Positions 42,989-52,240 of a DNA stretch of 64,000 nucleotides are shown piece after piece. Numbering within the stretch: the first letter of the stretch is position 1; every line of letters begins with the position of its first letter. Origin of the DNA: Oscillospiraceae bacterium (GTDB lineage Bacteria > Bacillota > Clostridia > Oscillospirales > SIG627); the NCBI GenBank assembly GCA_034925865.1, contig JAYFRN010000009.1, positions 1 to 64,000 of the forward strand. The letters run 5' to 3'. Below the pieces are notes generated by a model. It was not told the DNA's origin. It searched no databases and worked only from the letters and a program-made list of their open reading frames with translations. The translations under genes were made by a program, and so were the position numbers.

Positions 42989-43855
42989 ATGAAAATATCC
43001 GTAACTACCTATAGCTTCGGTTCGCTTATAGCCGAAGATGCGCTCGGACTCAAGGGCATGATGGAAAAGATAAAGGAATTCGGCGGCGACGCAATCGAGT
43101 ATTCAGTTTCAAACCGTCCATATGACGAATTTATTGAATACGGCAAAAAAGCTAAAGCGGCATCGGAAGAAGCCGGGATAGATACCGCCGCATTCTGCAC
43201 CGGTGCCGACTTCATAAACGGAAGCAACGGCAGCCTTAAAGACGAAATAAAACGCGTTCAACAGCTGGTTGATGTGGCCGAAGCCTTCGGCGCAAGAGTT
43301 ATGCGTCACGACACCGCTTACGGTTTTTCAGATAGCGTCAAATCAAAGAGAAGCTTTGACAGCGCGCTTCCCCGCATAATCGAGGGCTGCAGAGAGGTGA
43401 CAAAATATGCCGAGCAAAAAGGCATAGTCACCTGCACCGAAAATCACGGATACTTTTCACAGGACGCCGACAGAGTGGAAAAAATCATCGACGGCGTCGG
43501 CGAAGACAATTTCGGCTCACTTGTAGACTTCGGAAATTTCCTCTGTGCTGACGGAGATCCTGTAAAATCAGTCGGTCTTCTCGCTCAATATGCACGTCAT
43601 GCGCATGCAAAAGACTTTTATTACAAGCCGGGCTATCTCGACAACCCCGGCGAACAATGGTTTCAAAACCGCAACGGCAACTATTTGAAAGGTACAATCA
43701 TCGGTCACGGCGTCGTCCCGATCCGCCAGTGCATAAATATTCTCCGTAAAAACGGATATGACGGATATGTCACAGTCGAATTCGAGGGCTACGAGGACAG
43801 ACTCGACGCAATAAGAATAGGCATTTCCAACCTCAAGAGGTTTATGGCTGAATAA
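42989..43855 (+). CDS. Sugar phosphate isomerase/epimerase-like TIM barrel protein
   Basis: A 288-residue protein of the AP-endonuclease 2/xylose isomerase-like fold. Metal-site residues are visible in TCTENHGYFS (Glu), VDFGNFLC (Asp), HAHAKDFYYK (His) and VEFEGYED (Glu). The family isomerises or epimerises sugars and cyclitols such as inosose. The ATG at 42989 has a strong GGAGG 8 bases upstream; a TTG at 42977 is rejected. It stands 45 bases after the acyl-CoA synthetase gene. The stop codon TAA lies in the first bases of a dispersed repeat. Confidence 0.85.
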   Translation: MKISVTTYSFGSLIAEDALGLKGMMEKIKEFGGDAIEYSVSNRPYDEFIEYGKKAKAASEEAGIDTAAFCTGADFINGSNGSLKDEIKRVQQLVDVAEAFGARVMRHDTAYGFSDSVKSKRSFDSALPRIIEGCREVTKYAEQKGIVTCTENHGYFSQDADRVEKIIDGVGEDNFGSLVDFGNFLCADGDPVKSVGLLAQYARHAHAKDFYYKPGYLDNPGEQWFQNRNGNYLKGTIIGHGVVPIRQCINILRKNGYDGYVTVEFEGYEDRLDAIRIGISNLKRFMAE

Positions 43856-43940
43856 CTCGTCACTTACGCTTAAGAGAAAAGGCTCTGATATAAGGGCCTT
43901 TCTCTTATAAAACAATATTATTAATCGCCTTTTAATAATA
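43853..43940. repeat. Dispersed nested palindrome, copy H, overlapping a stop codon
   Basis: It begins TAACTCG at the stop codon of the isomerase gene and continues with a shortened left arm, the hairpin AAGAGAAAAGGC/GCCTTTCTCTT, TATAAAACAA, and an end CGCCTTTTAATAAT. Confidence 0.7.
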
Positions 43941-43958
43941 AATTGCCAACTTTAAAAT

Positions 43959-44054
43959 CGCAGAATAGTCTGCGTACCTGAGTTACCCTTATACTATTCG
44001 GAACACCATTCCGAATAGTATTAATAAATTTTTATGCAGACTTCCCTATTCTGC
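43959..44054. other. Nested hairpin structure of unknown role
   Basis: An inner perfect 13-bp hairpin (ATACTATTCGGAA/TTCCGAATAGTAT, 5-base loop) is flanked by an outer pair, CAGAATAGTCTGC at 43961-43973 and GCAGACTTCCCTATTCTG at 44036-44053, which differs by a 4-base insertion. A T-rich run follows the inner hairpin, so it may be a terminator on the plus strand. Confidence 0.6.
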
Positions 44055-44197
44055 CTTTAAGAATTATTTGAAAACTTTAATTTTCTCATTTGAACTTTTT
44101 TAAAAGCCCCGGGATTTTACGCGAAAATTCTCCAAACGGGGGTTTCGGGGAAAGCGCCCGGATTGTAATATTATTATTATTAAAACGGAGGCGGGTC

Positions 44198-44875
44198 ATG
44201 TCCGGAAAAAAATCGCACGGAGCGCAGCTCACATATAAACAGACGTTTACACTTGTTATATGCTGTATTGTTGTTCTGGCTCTTTTGGGAACGGCCGCGG
44301 CCGCTCTGATAAAATATAAAAATGATAACGGCTTTTGGTTCTGGGAACGTTTTTCCGCACCGGAGAATACCGGCGGTCCTTCCGTAGAATACTACGAAGC
44401 GAATTATGATGAAAACATTTTTGAAGACAAGGACTATATGTCGCTTGTCAGAGACATATATTATACAACCGGCGGATATACCGAACTTCTTGACAAAGCC
44501 GGATGCGAAAGCAAAGGCAAAGACGCCGTATTTTTTCGCGAATTTTTTGACGCCATAATATCCGGAGACGCGGATACCTATAATACGTTTTTCATGAAGA
44601 ACTATTTCGAAACTAATGAAAAAGATGACAGCTTCACAATGCAGCGCATATACGATATTTCTGTCACCGTTCGTGAAGACACCGAAACAGAGCTGAATGG
44701 CGCCAAAATAAAATGCAGCAATTATATCGTTTCGTATAAAATCATGAAGAATAACGGAACTTTCAGGCTAGGTATTCCCAGCGATACCGTAAAGCCACAG
44801 CTTTATAGATTAATTGAAGAAAACGGCAAGCTGAAAATTCACAGCATATTAGAAATTAAAACAATTTATGAATAG
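44198..44875 (+). CDS. Membrane-anchored protein of unknown function
   Basis: A protein of about 225 residues. After a short basic N terminus, one membrane helix (TLVICCIVVLALLGTAAAALI, about residues 16-37) is followed by an extracytoplasmic domain with FFREFFDAIISGDADTYNTFFMKNYF and EDTETELNGAKIKCSNYIVSYKI, an NTF2-like/DUF4878-like look that I cannot confirm. GGAGG lies 6 bases before the ATG at 44198. The stop codon is TAG. It ends 9 bases before the phosphoglycerate mutase gene and is probably co-transcribed with it. Confidence 0.65.
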   Translation: MSGKKSHGAQLTYKQTFTLVICCIVVLALLGTAAAALIKYKNDNGFWFWERFSAPENTGGPSVEYYEANYDENIFEDKDYMSLVRDIYYTTGGYTELLDKAGCESKGKDAVFFREFFDAIISGDADTYNTFFMKNYFETNEKDDSFTMQRIYDISVTVREDTETELNGAKIKCSNYIVSYKIMKNNGTFRLGIPSDTVKPQLYRLIEENGKLKIHSILEIKTIYE

Positions 44876-44884
44876 GGATAAAAA

Positions 44885-46108
44885 ATGAAATATCTCGTAA
44901 TGCTTGGCGACGGCATGGCGGATTTGCCTGTTCCGTCGCTCGGCGGCAAGACACCGCTGGAAACAGCTATAAAACCTGTTATGGATTATTTGGCCGCACA
45001 CGGCCGAGGCGGCCTAGTTAAAACTGTTCCCGACGGAATGGTTCCGGAAAGCGACACCGCAAATCTTGCCGTTCTCGGATACGATCCGCTTATATACTCG
45101 AAGGGACGTTCTCCCCTTGAAGCGATGAGCATAGGTCTTTCCATGGCTCCAGATGATGTCGCTTTCAGATGCAACCTCGTCACAATATCAGATGACGAAC
45201 CGTATGAATCAAAGATCATGCTCGATCACAGCGCCGGCGAAATCACAACAGAGGAAGCTGACGAGCTGATACGCTCGCTTGACGAATATTTTGGAAACGA
45301 TGTAAGGCATTTATATACCGGCGTCAGTTACCGCCATTGCATGATATGGAAAAATCCTCCCGGATCCGATAAATCCGAACGCATATATGATTTTTCGCGC
45401 CCGCATGATATTCTTGGCAAGCCCATAGGCGAATATATTCCGAAGGGATCGATTGGCGGCGAATACGGCATGATGTATCCAGAAAGCTATAAACTGCTGA
45501 TAAATCATCCGGTAAACAAGAAGCGGATTGGACGCGGTCTTCGTCCGGCAAACTCCATATGGTTATGGAGTCCCGGGAAAAAGCCCGCTCTTCCGAGCTT
45601 TAAAGCGCGTTTTGGCCTTGACGGAACGGTTATTTCAGCCGTGGATCTTATAAAGGGGATTGCAATATGCGCCGAGCTTAAGGCACCGAGCATACCCGGA
45701 GCAACGGGAACGGTCAACACCAACTACGAAGGGAAAGCACACGCGGCTATACACGCGTTCAATTCCGGAGACAGCTTTGTTTATATTCATGTTGAGGGTC
45801 CGGACGAATGCGGCCACCGTGCCGAAATCGAGAACAAAGTCAAAGCTATCGAGCTGATAGATTCTAAAATTTTATCTCCGGTTAAGAATTATCTTGACAG
45901 TATGGGCGAGAGATACCGCATACTTCTGCTTCCGGATCACCCGACACCTCTCTGCCTTCGCACGCACACGCGTGAACCCGTCCCGTTTGTCATATATGAC
46001 AGCGACGATATAAACGCTTCCGGAATTTCATCTTTTACGGAAAACTCCATGAAGTCAGGTGAATTCGTGCCTGAGGGGCAAAAGCTTATAAATATGTTAA
46101 TCGGTTGA
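44885..46108 (+). CDS. apgM: 2,3-bisphosphoglycerate-independent phosphoglycerate mutase, archaeal type
   Basis: A 407-residue member of the alkaline phosphatase superfamily. Metal and catalytic parts are MLGDGMAD at the start, the Ser nucleophile region PESDTANLAVLGYDP, HVEGPDECGHRAEIENKVKA, and LPDHPTPLCLRTHTREPVPF. It interconverts 3- and 2-phosphoglycerate in glycolysis without cofactor. Bacteria such as Clostridia may carry this ApgM form alone or besides GpmI. AGGG lies 9 bases before the ATG. Confidence 0.93.
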   Translation: MKYLVMLGDGMADLPVPSLGGKTPLETAIKPVMDYLAAHGRGGLVKTVPDGMVPESDTANLAVLGYDPLIYSKGRSPLEAMSIGLSMAPDDVAFRCNLVTISDDEPYESKIMLDHSAGEITTEEADELIRSLDEYFGNDVRHLYTGVSYRHCMIWKNPPGSDKSERIYDFSRPHDILGKPIGEYIPKGSIGGEYGMMYPESYKLLINHPVNKKRIGRGLRPANSIWLWSPGKKPALPSFKARFGLDGTVISAVDLIKGIAICAELKAPSIPGATGTVNTNYEGKAHAAIHAFNSGDSFVYIHVEGPDECGHRAEIENKVKAIELIDSKILSPVKNYLDSMGERYRILLLPDHPTPLCLRTHTREPVPFVIYDSDDINASGISSFTENSMKSGEFVPEGQKLINMLIG

Positions 46109-46192
46109 AAACCGATGCGGTTGAAAACCGATGCGGTTTATTTATAAGTGTTTGAACAAATTGCAAATTTTACTGTTTTTTGAAAATTGTAA

Positions 46193-46221
46193 TTGATTAT
46201 TTTATAGCTTTATGCTATACT
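46193..46221 (+). promoter_or_regulatory. Sigma-A promoter of the rplS operon
   Basis: TTGATT and TATACT are 17 bases apart. The start near 46228 gives a leader of about 96 bases. Confidence 0.75.
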
Positions 46222-46227
46222 TACGCT

Positions 46228-46323
46228 GTTATGGTATGGATCGAAGCAGTCCTCTGCCGGTCTCAGCATGAATGCTTCATGTCCTTTCCGAAATTTATAT
46301 ATTCTGAAAGGAGAAGCCTTATA
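46228..46323 (+). promoter_or_regulatory. Candidate structured leader of ribosomal protein L19
   Basis: The leader contains GCAGTCCTCTGCCGG and AGCATGAATGCTTCATGTCC, which can form two small hairpins (GCAG/CTGC and AGCAT/ATGCT) before the AAAGGAG ribosome site. Firmicutes often have an L19 autoregulatory leader here; I could not confirm that this one matches it. Confidence 0.35.
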
Positions 46324-46665
46324 ATGGATCTTTTAAAGGCTTTGACAAAAGAGCAGCTCAAAGAGAGCGTTCCCGTATTTGAAATCGGAGACACCGTCCG
46401 CGTTCACAACAAAATCAAGGAAGGCGCCAAAGAAAGAATTCAAATGTTTGAAGGCACCGTGATTGCGAAGAGAAACGGCGGCATTTCTGAAACCTTCACC
46501 GTCAGACGAGTAACTTACGGAGTCGGCGTTGAAAAAACATTCCCGCTTCATTCCCCGAATGTCGCGAATGTCGAGGTAATTCGCCACGGTAAAACCCGCA
46601 GGGCAAAGCTCTATTATCTGCGTGACCGCGTCGGCAAGTCCGCCAAGGTTAAAGAGCTTATATAA
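46324..46665 (+). CDS. rplS: Large ribosomal subunit protein bL19
   Basis: A 113-residue, complete L19: [26 protein letters not shown], then [22 protein letters not shown] and the basic C terminus [22 protein letters not shown]. It sits at the 30S-50S interface. AAAGGAG lies 10 bases before the ATG at 46324; a longer frame from 46180 extends into the promoter and is not used. It heads the block rplS-lepB-rbgA-rnhB-yraN. Confidence 0.97.
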   Translation: MDLLKALTKEQLKESVPVFEIGDTVRVHNKIKEGAKERIQMFEGTVIAKRNGGISETFTVRRVTYGVGVEKTFPLHSPNVANVEVIRHGKTRRAKLYYLRDRVGKSAKVKELI

Positions 46666-46705
46666 CAGAGCTTATATAAGCGCCAATAGCGAAAACGCTA
46701 TCATT

Positions 46706-46747
46706 ACCGAAAGGGGCTTTGTCAAAAAAGTCCCTTTCGGTTATTTT
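46706..46747 (+). terminator. Terminator or attenuator between rplS and lepB
   Basis: ACCGAAAGGG-G-CTTT and AAAG-T-CCCTTTCGGT pair around a short loop and are followed by TATTTTT. No new promoter is evident before lepB, so read-through is likely. Confidence 0.85.
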
Positions 46748-46760
46748 TCGGAGATAATTT

Positions 46761-47348
46761 ATGACACAATCCACGTTCATGAAGCCTATTAACAACAAAA
46801 AATTCAATCCTGTCGCAGATTTTTACGACTGGATCGAAACATTTTTATATGCGCTTGCTCTCGTTGTCCTGATGTTCACATTTCTTTTCAGATTTGTGAC
46901 CGTTGACGGCGAATCCATGACGCATACCCTTAAAGATAAGGATTATCTTATTATATCCGATCTCGATTATAAACCAAAAACAGGAGACATCATCGTATTT
47001 GACGCAATGAAATACAACGGAGGCGTAAAGCCTCTTATTAAACGCGTCATCGCCACCGAAGGTCAGACAGTCGACATTGATTTTGACACATGGCAGGTAT
47101 ATGTAGACGGCGTTCTGCTGGACGAGCCATATGTCAGACGGGAAACCACCGGAAGAATGGAAGACGGAGATCGCGCCGATATGTATCCGATCACAGTTGA
47201 TAAAAACTGTGTCTTCGTTATGGGAGACAATCGCAATGGATCCCGCGACAGCCGAATGTCTAATGTGGATCAAATCGACACACGTTATATTCTCGGAAGA
47301 GTTCTTGTCAGGTTTTTCCCATTTGAAGCCGCCGGAAAGGTAAACTGA
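46761..47348 (+). CDS. lepB: Signal peptidase I
   Basis: A 195-residue membrane serine protease that removes signal peptides of exported proteins. One N-terminal membrane helix (about residues 24-46) is followed by catalytic Ser52 in DGESMTHTL, catalytic Lys94 in LIKRVIATEGQTV, and the box VMGDNRNGSRDSR. This is the short Gram-positive form. It is the second gene of the L19 block. Confidence 0.95.
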   Translation: MTQSTFMKPINNKKFNPVADFYDWIETFLYALALVVLMFTFLFRFVTVDGESMTHTLKDKDYLIISDLDYKPKTGDIIVFDAMKYNGGVKPLIKRVIATEGQTVDIDFDTWQVYVDGVLLDEPYVRRETTGRMEDGDRADMYPITVDKNCVFVMGDNRNGSRDSRMSNVDQIDTRYILGRVLVRFFPFEAAGKVN

Positions 47349-47350
47349 GA

Positions 47351-48220
47351 ATGCCATCAAATCAAATTCAATGGTTTCCCGGTCACATGGCAAAAACACG
47401 GAGGCTCATTTTAGAAAATTTGTCATCCGTAGACATAATTCTTGAAATTCTTGACGCCAGAATACCGTATTCTAGCAAAAACCCCGAAATCGACCGCATG
47501 ATCGACATAAAACCGCATATCATTATTCTAAACAAATCATCGCTTGCCGACAGCCACGCAACCTCCGTTTGGATATCATATTACCGCAAAGCTCTGCAAA
47601 ATGAAATCTCTGTAATAGCGGCAGACTGTATTACAGGCGAGGGCTTTTCATCGATAGCATCCGAAATCAGGCGGGTTTTATCAGATAAAATCGAACATTT
47701 AAAGCAAAAAGGTGTCGAGCGACCATTGCGCGCTATGGTCGTCGGAATTCCCAATGTCGGGAAATCAACCATCATCAATAAAATGACCGGAGCCAAAAAG
47801 GCCGCAGCTGAAAACCGTCCCGGTGTCACACTGACAAAGCAATGGGTAAGGACAAAGGATGGCTTTGATCTTCTGGATATGCCAGGCGTACTCTGGCCGA
47901 AATTCGAAGACAAAACGGTTGGCGAAAATCTCGCCGCAACAGGCGCGATAAAGGACACTCTGATTTTTTCAGATGAAATTGCGCTCACACTGATCGGAAA
48001 GCTTAAAAAAGCATACCCAGAGCTTCTCAATAAGAGATACAAGATTACTGACGAAGAATTTGCCGGATCAGAAGATAATTACACGTTGTTTTGCTTGATA
48101 GCAAAAAAGCGCGGGCTATTGATCTCAGGCGGAGAGCCTGATACGGATCGCTGCGCCGCAATGCTTCTTGATGAATTCCGATCCGGAAAGATCGGGCGGA
48201 TTACGCTCGAGTTTCCATAA
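47351..48220 (+). CDS. rbgA: Ribosome biogenesis GTPase YlqF/RbgA
   Basis: A 289-residue circularly permuted GTPase for late 50S assembly. The N-terminal IQWFPGHMAKTRR is the family signature. G4 is LNKSS (where Asp is usual in NK-x-D, Ser stands here), then G1 GIPNVGKST, G2 region RPGVTLT and G3 DMPG. A C-terminal RNA-binding domain follows. It starts 2 bases after lepB. The G4 change could loosen guanine specificity, though RbgA proteins vary here. Confidence 0.94.
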   Translation: MPSNQIQWFPGHMAKTRRLILENLSSVDIILEILDARIPYSSKNPEIDRMIDIKPHIIILNKSSLADSHATSVWISYYRKALQNEISVIAADCITGEGFSSIASEIRRVLSDKIEHLKQKGVERPLRAMVVGIPNVGKSTIINKMTGAKKAAAENRPGVTLTKQWVRTKDGFDLLDMPGVLWPKFEDKTVGENLAATGAIKDTLIFSDEIALTLIGKLKKAYPELLNKRYKITDEEFAGSEDNYTLFCLIAKKRGLLISGGEPDTDRCAAMLLDEFRSGKIGRITLEFP

Positions 48221-48343
48221 GTCTCAAACCAAGCAGATTCCTGACGAAACAATTTAATATAACGTGTTATTACATGCTGGCAATGTCAGTTTTGCCTGGT
48301 TCCGATCCGAATCATGACGCCAAATTCTTTTACGGAGGTCAAT

Positions 48344-48967
48344 ATGGATTGGTTTTTTCAGAACAGCATCGTTCCCGAAGGCTATTCTGTCGTCTGCGGA
48401 CTTGACGAGGCCGGACGCGGCCCCCTCGCGGGACCGGTTTATGCCGCGGCGGTTATCCTTCCGCAGAATCTGACGATACCCGGTCTTGATGATTCAAAAC
48501 GTTTATCTGAAAAAAAGCGTGACGAGCTTTTCGAAGTGATAAAGGCTTACGCCATTGATTGGGCAGTCGCTCATGCAGAGCCCTATGAAATCGACATGAT
48601 GAACATCCTGAATGCGAGCATGCTTGCCATGAAGCGCGCTACATCGCTTTTGCGTGTCAGGCCGCAGCTTTTGCTTGTCGACGGAAATATCGCACGGGGC
48701 TTTGACATTCCGGCTATTCCGGTAGTAAAAGGTGACGGCAAGCTTCCGAGTGTTGCGGCCGCTTCTATTCTTGCCAAGGTGTTACGTGACCGATTTTGCG
48801 AGGAGCTTGACAAACAGTATCCAGAATATCATTTTGCGCAGCATAAGGGATATCCGACAAAAGAACACCGCGAGCTTATAAAAAAGTTTGGGCCCTGTCC
48901 GGCTCACCGCATGACTTTTCTCAGAAATATAATAGGCGAAGAATCCGACCAGCTCCTTTTATCATGA
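48344..48967 (+). CDS. rnhB: Ribonuclease HII
   Basis: A 207-residue enzyme that nicks RNA in RNA-DNA hybrids and misincorporated ribonucleotides. The active-site Asp/Glu pair is in VCGLDEAGRGPLAGPV, the third Asp in LLVDGN, and the fourth in the SILAKVLRDRF region. The ATG at 48344 has GGAGGT 4 bases upstream; the longer frame from 48314 is rejected. Confidence 0.95.
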   Translation: MDWFFQNSIVPEGYSVVCGLDEAGRGPLAGPVYAAAVILPQNLTIPGLDDSKRLSEKKRDELFEVIKAYAIDWAVAHAEPYEIDMMNILNASMLAMKRATSLLRVRPQLLLVDGNIARGFDIPAIPVVKGDGKLPSVAAASILAKVLRDRFCEELDKQYPEYHFAQHKGYPTKEHRELIKKFGPCPAHRMTFLRNIIGEESDQLLLS

Positions 48968-48988
48968 ATATTTGATATTGCTATTAAT

Positions 48989-49393
48989 ATGAATAAATCA
49001 AAAAAAGCCTTCGGCAGCGAAGGAGAAGCGCTGGTTCGTTCGTACCTGATAAAAAATGGATATGAGCATATAGCTTCTAATTATACTGTAAAAGGCGGCG
49101 AAATTGACCTTATAATGATGAAGGACGGCGTCATCTCTTTTATAGAGGTAAAAACCCGCACACTTGAAAGCGCGATGAAATTCGGGCGTGGCGCATCCGC
49201 CGTAAACGAGAACAAACGCCGCCGCATTGCTTATTGCGCCGGGCGTTACATATTCGAAAATCCGTCGTTATGTGAAAACGTTCAATTCAGATTTGACATT
49301 GCAGAGCTTTACCGCGACAAAAGCGGAAAGCTTTTTTTCAGGCATTTTGAAAACGCGTTTTTTGCGCAGCCGGATAACTCAAAATTGATATAG
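48989..49393 (+). CDS. yraN: YraN family (UPF0102) endonuclease-like protein
   Basis: A 134-residue protein with the restriction-endonuclease-like core: GSEGEALVRSYLIKNGY, GGEIDLIM (Glu-x-Asp) and SFIEVKTRT (Glu-x-Lys). Its function is not established; it is thought to act on DNA or branched nucleic acid. Its position after rnhB is the usual one. The stop codon is TAG. Confidence 0.93.
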   Translation: MNKSKKAFGSEGEALVRSYLIKNGYEHIASNYTVKGGEIDLIMMKDGVISFIEVKTRTLESAMKFGRGASAVNENKRRRIAYCAGRYIFENPSLCENVQFRFDIAELYRDKSGKLFFRHFENAFFAQPDNSKLI

Positions 49394-49563
49394 CCTTCCA
49401 TACGCATTTTATGCAATCCAATTATGAGTTCTGTATTAAAACCGAGCAGAATTCACCAATAATTTGTTTTTTGACAATCTGATTCAGCCATCATTATGTA
49501 TTAAAGCTACTATATGTTTAATTTAAATTTTGATTCCCCAAAAATCACAAAGAGGATTTGTAA

Positions 49564-51039
49564 ATGAAGTATATAAGCACACGCGGAGGATGCGACGGCG
49601 TATCGAGCGCATATGCAATCAAGAAAGGGCTTTGCGCAGACGGCGGTCTGTATATGCCGGAAGCTATTCCTCAGCTGACCGCTCAGGAATTGAAGGAGCT
49701 ATGCGGTAAAGATTATGCCGGACGCGCCGAGGCCATACTCAACAAGTACCTTGACGATTTCGGCCCGGAGCTGATTCATTCCCTTTGTCAAAAAGCATAT
49801 TCACCCGAACGTTTCGGAAATAATCCCGTACCTGTGATACCGGTAGGCGACAGACTTTCGGTAATGGAATTATGGCACGGCCCAACCTGCGCGTTCAAGG
49901 ATATGGCCCTGCAGATGACACCGCTTCTTTTATCCAACGCGCTCGCCATTACGGGAGAAAAGCGCACGGCCTGCGTTCTCGTTGCTACTTCCGGCGACAC
50001 GGGAAAGGCCGCACTGGAAGGTTATCGGGATGTTCCGCAGACCAAGATCATAGTTTTTTACCCCAAAAATGGCGTAAGCTGTATGCAAAAGCTTCAAATG
50101 GACACACAGGAAGGAAACAATGTCGCCGTATATTCGATAAACGGAAATTTTGATGATGCCCAAAGCGCCGTTAAAAGTATCTTTTCAGACGCAGAGCTTA
50201 ATAAAGCAATTGAAAATACCGCTTTCCTTTCAAGCGCCAATTCAATAAACTGGGGTCGTCTCGTTCCTCAAATAGCTTATTATGTATCTTCATATTGCGA
50301 TCTTGTTTCATCCGGGAAAATTTCTATGGGCGAAAACGTAAACTTCGCCGTTCCGACGGGAAATTTCGGCAATATATTCGCCGGATATCTCGCCAAGCGC
50401 ATGGGGCTTCCCATACGTTGCCTCATCTGCGCGTCAAACACAAATAACATTCTCTCCGATTTTTTAAAAACCGGCATATACAACCGCGAAAGGCGATTCT
50501 ATCAGACAATGAGCCCTTCGATGGATATATTGATTTCCAGCAATCTCGAGCGACTTCTTTATCTGCTTGCCGGCTGCGAAGAAACGAAGAATTATATGAC
50601 ACTTCTTAGCACTCAGAAAAAATACAGCGTTTTATCCTGTGTAAAAGCAAAGCTTGACAAGACGTTTTTCGGCGGATGGTGCGATGAATCAATGACCGCT
50701 CAAACCATTAAAACAACTTTTTCTGAGTATAAATATTTATGCGATCCTCACACGGCGGTTGCTATGAAGACCGCAAGAGAATATATGCGTCAAAGCGGAG
50801 ATTCATCATATATGGTGGTCGCCTCCACCGCGAGCGCTTATAAGTTCCCCGCAAGCGTATATTCGTCTCTTACAAATAAATCGGTATCCGACGAATTCGA
50901 AGCAGTCAAGCTGCTATCTGAATTTACGGATACCGAAATACCGAAGCCGATTGCTTCGCTGATATCTAAGTCTATACGCTTTAATGAAACTCTGTCAAAA
51001 GAGTCTATGAGCGCCGCCGTGCTTAATCTGCTCGGTTAA
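49564..51039 (+). CDS. thrC: Threonine synthase
   Basis: A 491-residue PLP enzyme of the long (fungal/E. coli-type) class that turns O-phosphohomoserine into threonine. The Schiff-base Lys112 is in LWHGPTCAFKDMAL, the phosphate cup in ATSGDTGKAA, and SSANSINWGRLVPQ and the glycine loop PTGNFGNIFAGY follow. AGAGGA lies 7 bases before the ATG. Other threonine genes are not nearby. Confidence 0.95.
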   Translation: MKYISTRGGCDGVSSAYAIKKGLCADGGLYMPEAIPQLTAQELKELCGKDYAGRAEAILNKYLDDFGPELIHSLCQKAYSPERFGNNPVPVIPVGDRLSVMELWHGPTCAFKDMALQMTPLLLSNALAITGEKRTACVLVATSGDTGKAALEGYRDVPQTKIIVFYPKNGVSCMQKLQMDTQEGNNVAVYSINGNFDDAQSAVKSIFSDAELNKAIENTAFLSSANSINWGRLVPQIAYYVSSYCDLVSSGKISMGENVNFAVPTGNFGNIFAGYLAKRMGLPIRCLICASNTNNILSDFLKTGIYNRERRFYQTMSPSMDILISSNLERLLYLLAGCEETKNYMTLLSTQKKYSVLSCVKAKLDKTFFGGWCDESMTAQTIKTTFSEYKYLCDPHTAVAMKTAREYMRQSGDSSYMVVASTASAYKFPASVYSSLTNKSVSDEFEAVKLLSEFTDTEIPKPIASLISKSIRFNETLSKESMSAAVLNLLG

Positions 51040-51075
51040 GCTGACAGCTCCCGACATCATCGCGTATCAGACGCG

Positions 51076-51288
51076 TTATGGCTTTGTGCTTTTCGGCTTG
51101 AAAGTCGAACAGACCGTCTCCGTACTGCACTGAGCACTGTACGGACCTACATTTATTTTTTCCGCCGTACAATAACAGCCGTCCTCATTATATGAACAGT
51201 TATTCACATCGCAGCTTATACCTTTGATATGCCTTGAAATATCATTTCTTGATTCCGTGTCATTTTTTGAATTTCTCATTGAATTCAT
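51076..51288 (-). CDS. DUF1540 domain protein
   Basis: A 70-residue Cys-rich protein. The DUF1540 pattern is clear: ISCDVNNCSYNEDGCYCTAEKI, then CSTETVCSTF. The four to six Cys suggest metal binding; the function is unknown, and members are common in spore-forming Firmicutes. It is antisense to its neighbours, directly convergent with thrC. A second ATG three codons in is also possible. Confidence 0.8.
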   Translation of the reverse strand: MNSMRNSKNDTESRNDISRHIKGISCDVNNCSYNEDGCYCTAEKINVGPYSAQCSTETVCSTFKPKSTKP

Positions 51289-51378
51289 CGTTTATCTAAT
51301 ACTCCTTTGTTTTTTAATTTGCACAGCGTTATTATTTCACTCATACAGGTTACTTATTCATGATATCGCGAGGTAAAA

Positions 51379-52140
51379 ATGTCGCTTTTTGTTTTATCAG
51401 ATCCTCATCTTTCGCTGTCCGGCGAAAAACCGATGGATGTTTTCGGCGGTATGTGGAGTAATTATACAGAAAAGCTAAGTGAAAACTGGAATCGCACTGT
51501 TTCCGCCAGTGACACCGTTATAATACCGGGTGACATTTCATGGGCAATGACCGCTTCCGAAGCGCTTGAGGATTTTAAGTATATTGATTTTCTTCCCGGA
51601 AAAAAAATTTTAATGCGCGGAAACCACGATTATTGGTGGGCGACATTGTCAAAGCTGAATAATTTCTGTTCGGAAAACGGCTTTGAGAGCATTTCATTTT
51701 TACATAACAACGCCATGCGAATTGAGAATTTTATCATTTGCGGTACACGCGGCTGGATTTGGGAAGATAAAATGAGTGATGACGACACAGCAATTCTGCG
51801 CCGGGAAACTTTAAGGTTTCAAATATCGCTTTCCGAAGCAAAAAAGCTTTTCTCATCCGCATCTTCGGAAAATACCGGTTCACATATTGAAAAAATTGCT
51901 TTTTTCCATTATCCTGTTGTAACCGGTGCCGAAAAACGTAATCCTCTTGTCGATCAAATCAAGGAAGCCGGGATAACCCGGGTATACTGCGGTCACCTTC
52001 ACGGTCCTTCTTTCACGAATGCCGGCCTTAATCCGTATCTGTCGTGTGAAGGCATTTCATTCTATCTCTGCTCCGCGGATTATCTCCGATTCGAGCCTTT
52101 ATTAATAAAACCGGCTTATAATAAAAATCTCTTAATATGA
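51379..52140 (+). CDS. Metallophosphoesterase (COG1768-like)
   Basis: A 253-residue calcineurin-type phosphoesterase. Metal motifs are SDPHLS, PGDISW, RGNHDYWW, a His in FFHYPVVTG, and CGHLHG at the end. The closest group is the bacterial COG1768 predicted phosphohydrolases; the substrate is not known. GAGGT lies 5 bases before the ATG. It stands alone. Confidence 0.9.
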   Translation: MSLFVLSDPHLSLSGEKPMDVFGGMWSNYTEKLSENWNRTVSASDTVIIPGDISWAMTASEALEDFKYIDFLPGKKILMRGNHDYWWATLSKLNNFCSENGFESISFLHNNAMRIENFIICGTRGWIWEDKMSDDDTAILRRETLRFQISLSEAKKLFSSASSENTGSHIEKIAFFHYPVVTGAEKRNPLVDQIKEAGITRVYCGHLHGPSFTNAGLNPYLSCEGISFYLCSADYLRFEPLLIKPAYNKNLLI

Positions 52141-52240
52141 AAAATAAGCAAAATTTCGACATTTAATATTGACTTATTCAGCATAAATATATATAATGTA
52201 TATTGTTGCAATTTTACTGTCAATCGAAAGGATTATTTAA

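Noticed and set aside
46180..46323. 48-codon N-terminal extension of ribosomal protein L19
   Set aside because: It covers the promoter and leader, and L19 normally starts at the ATG at 46324 with AAAGGAG before it.
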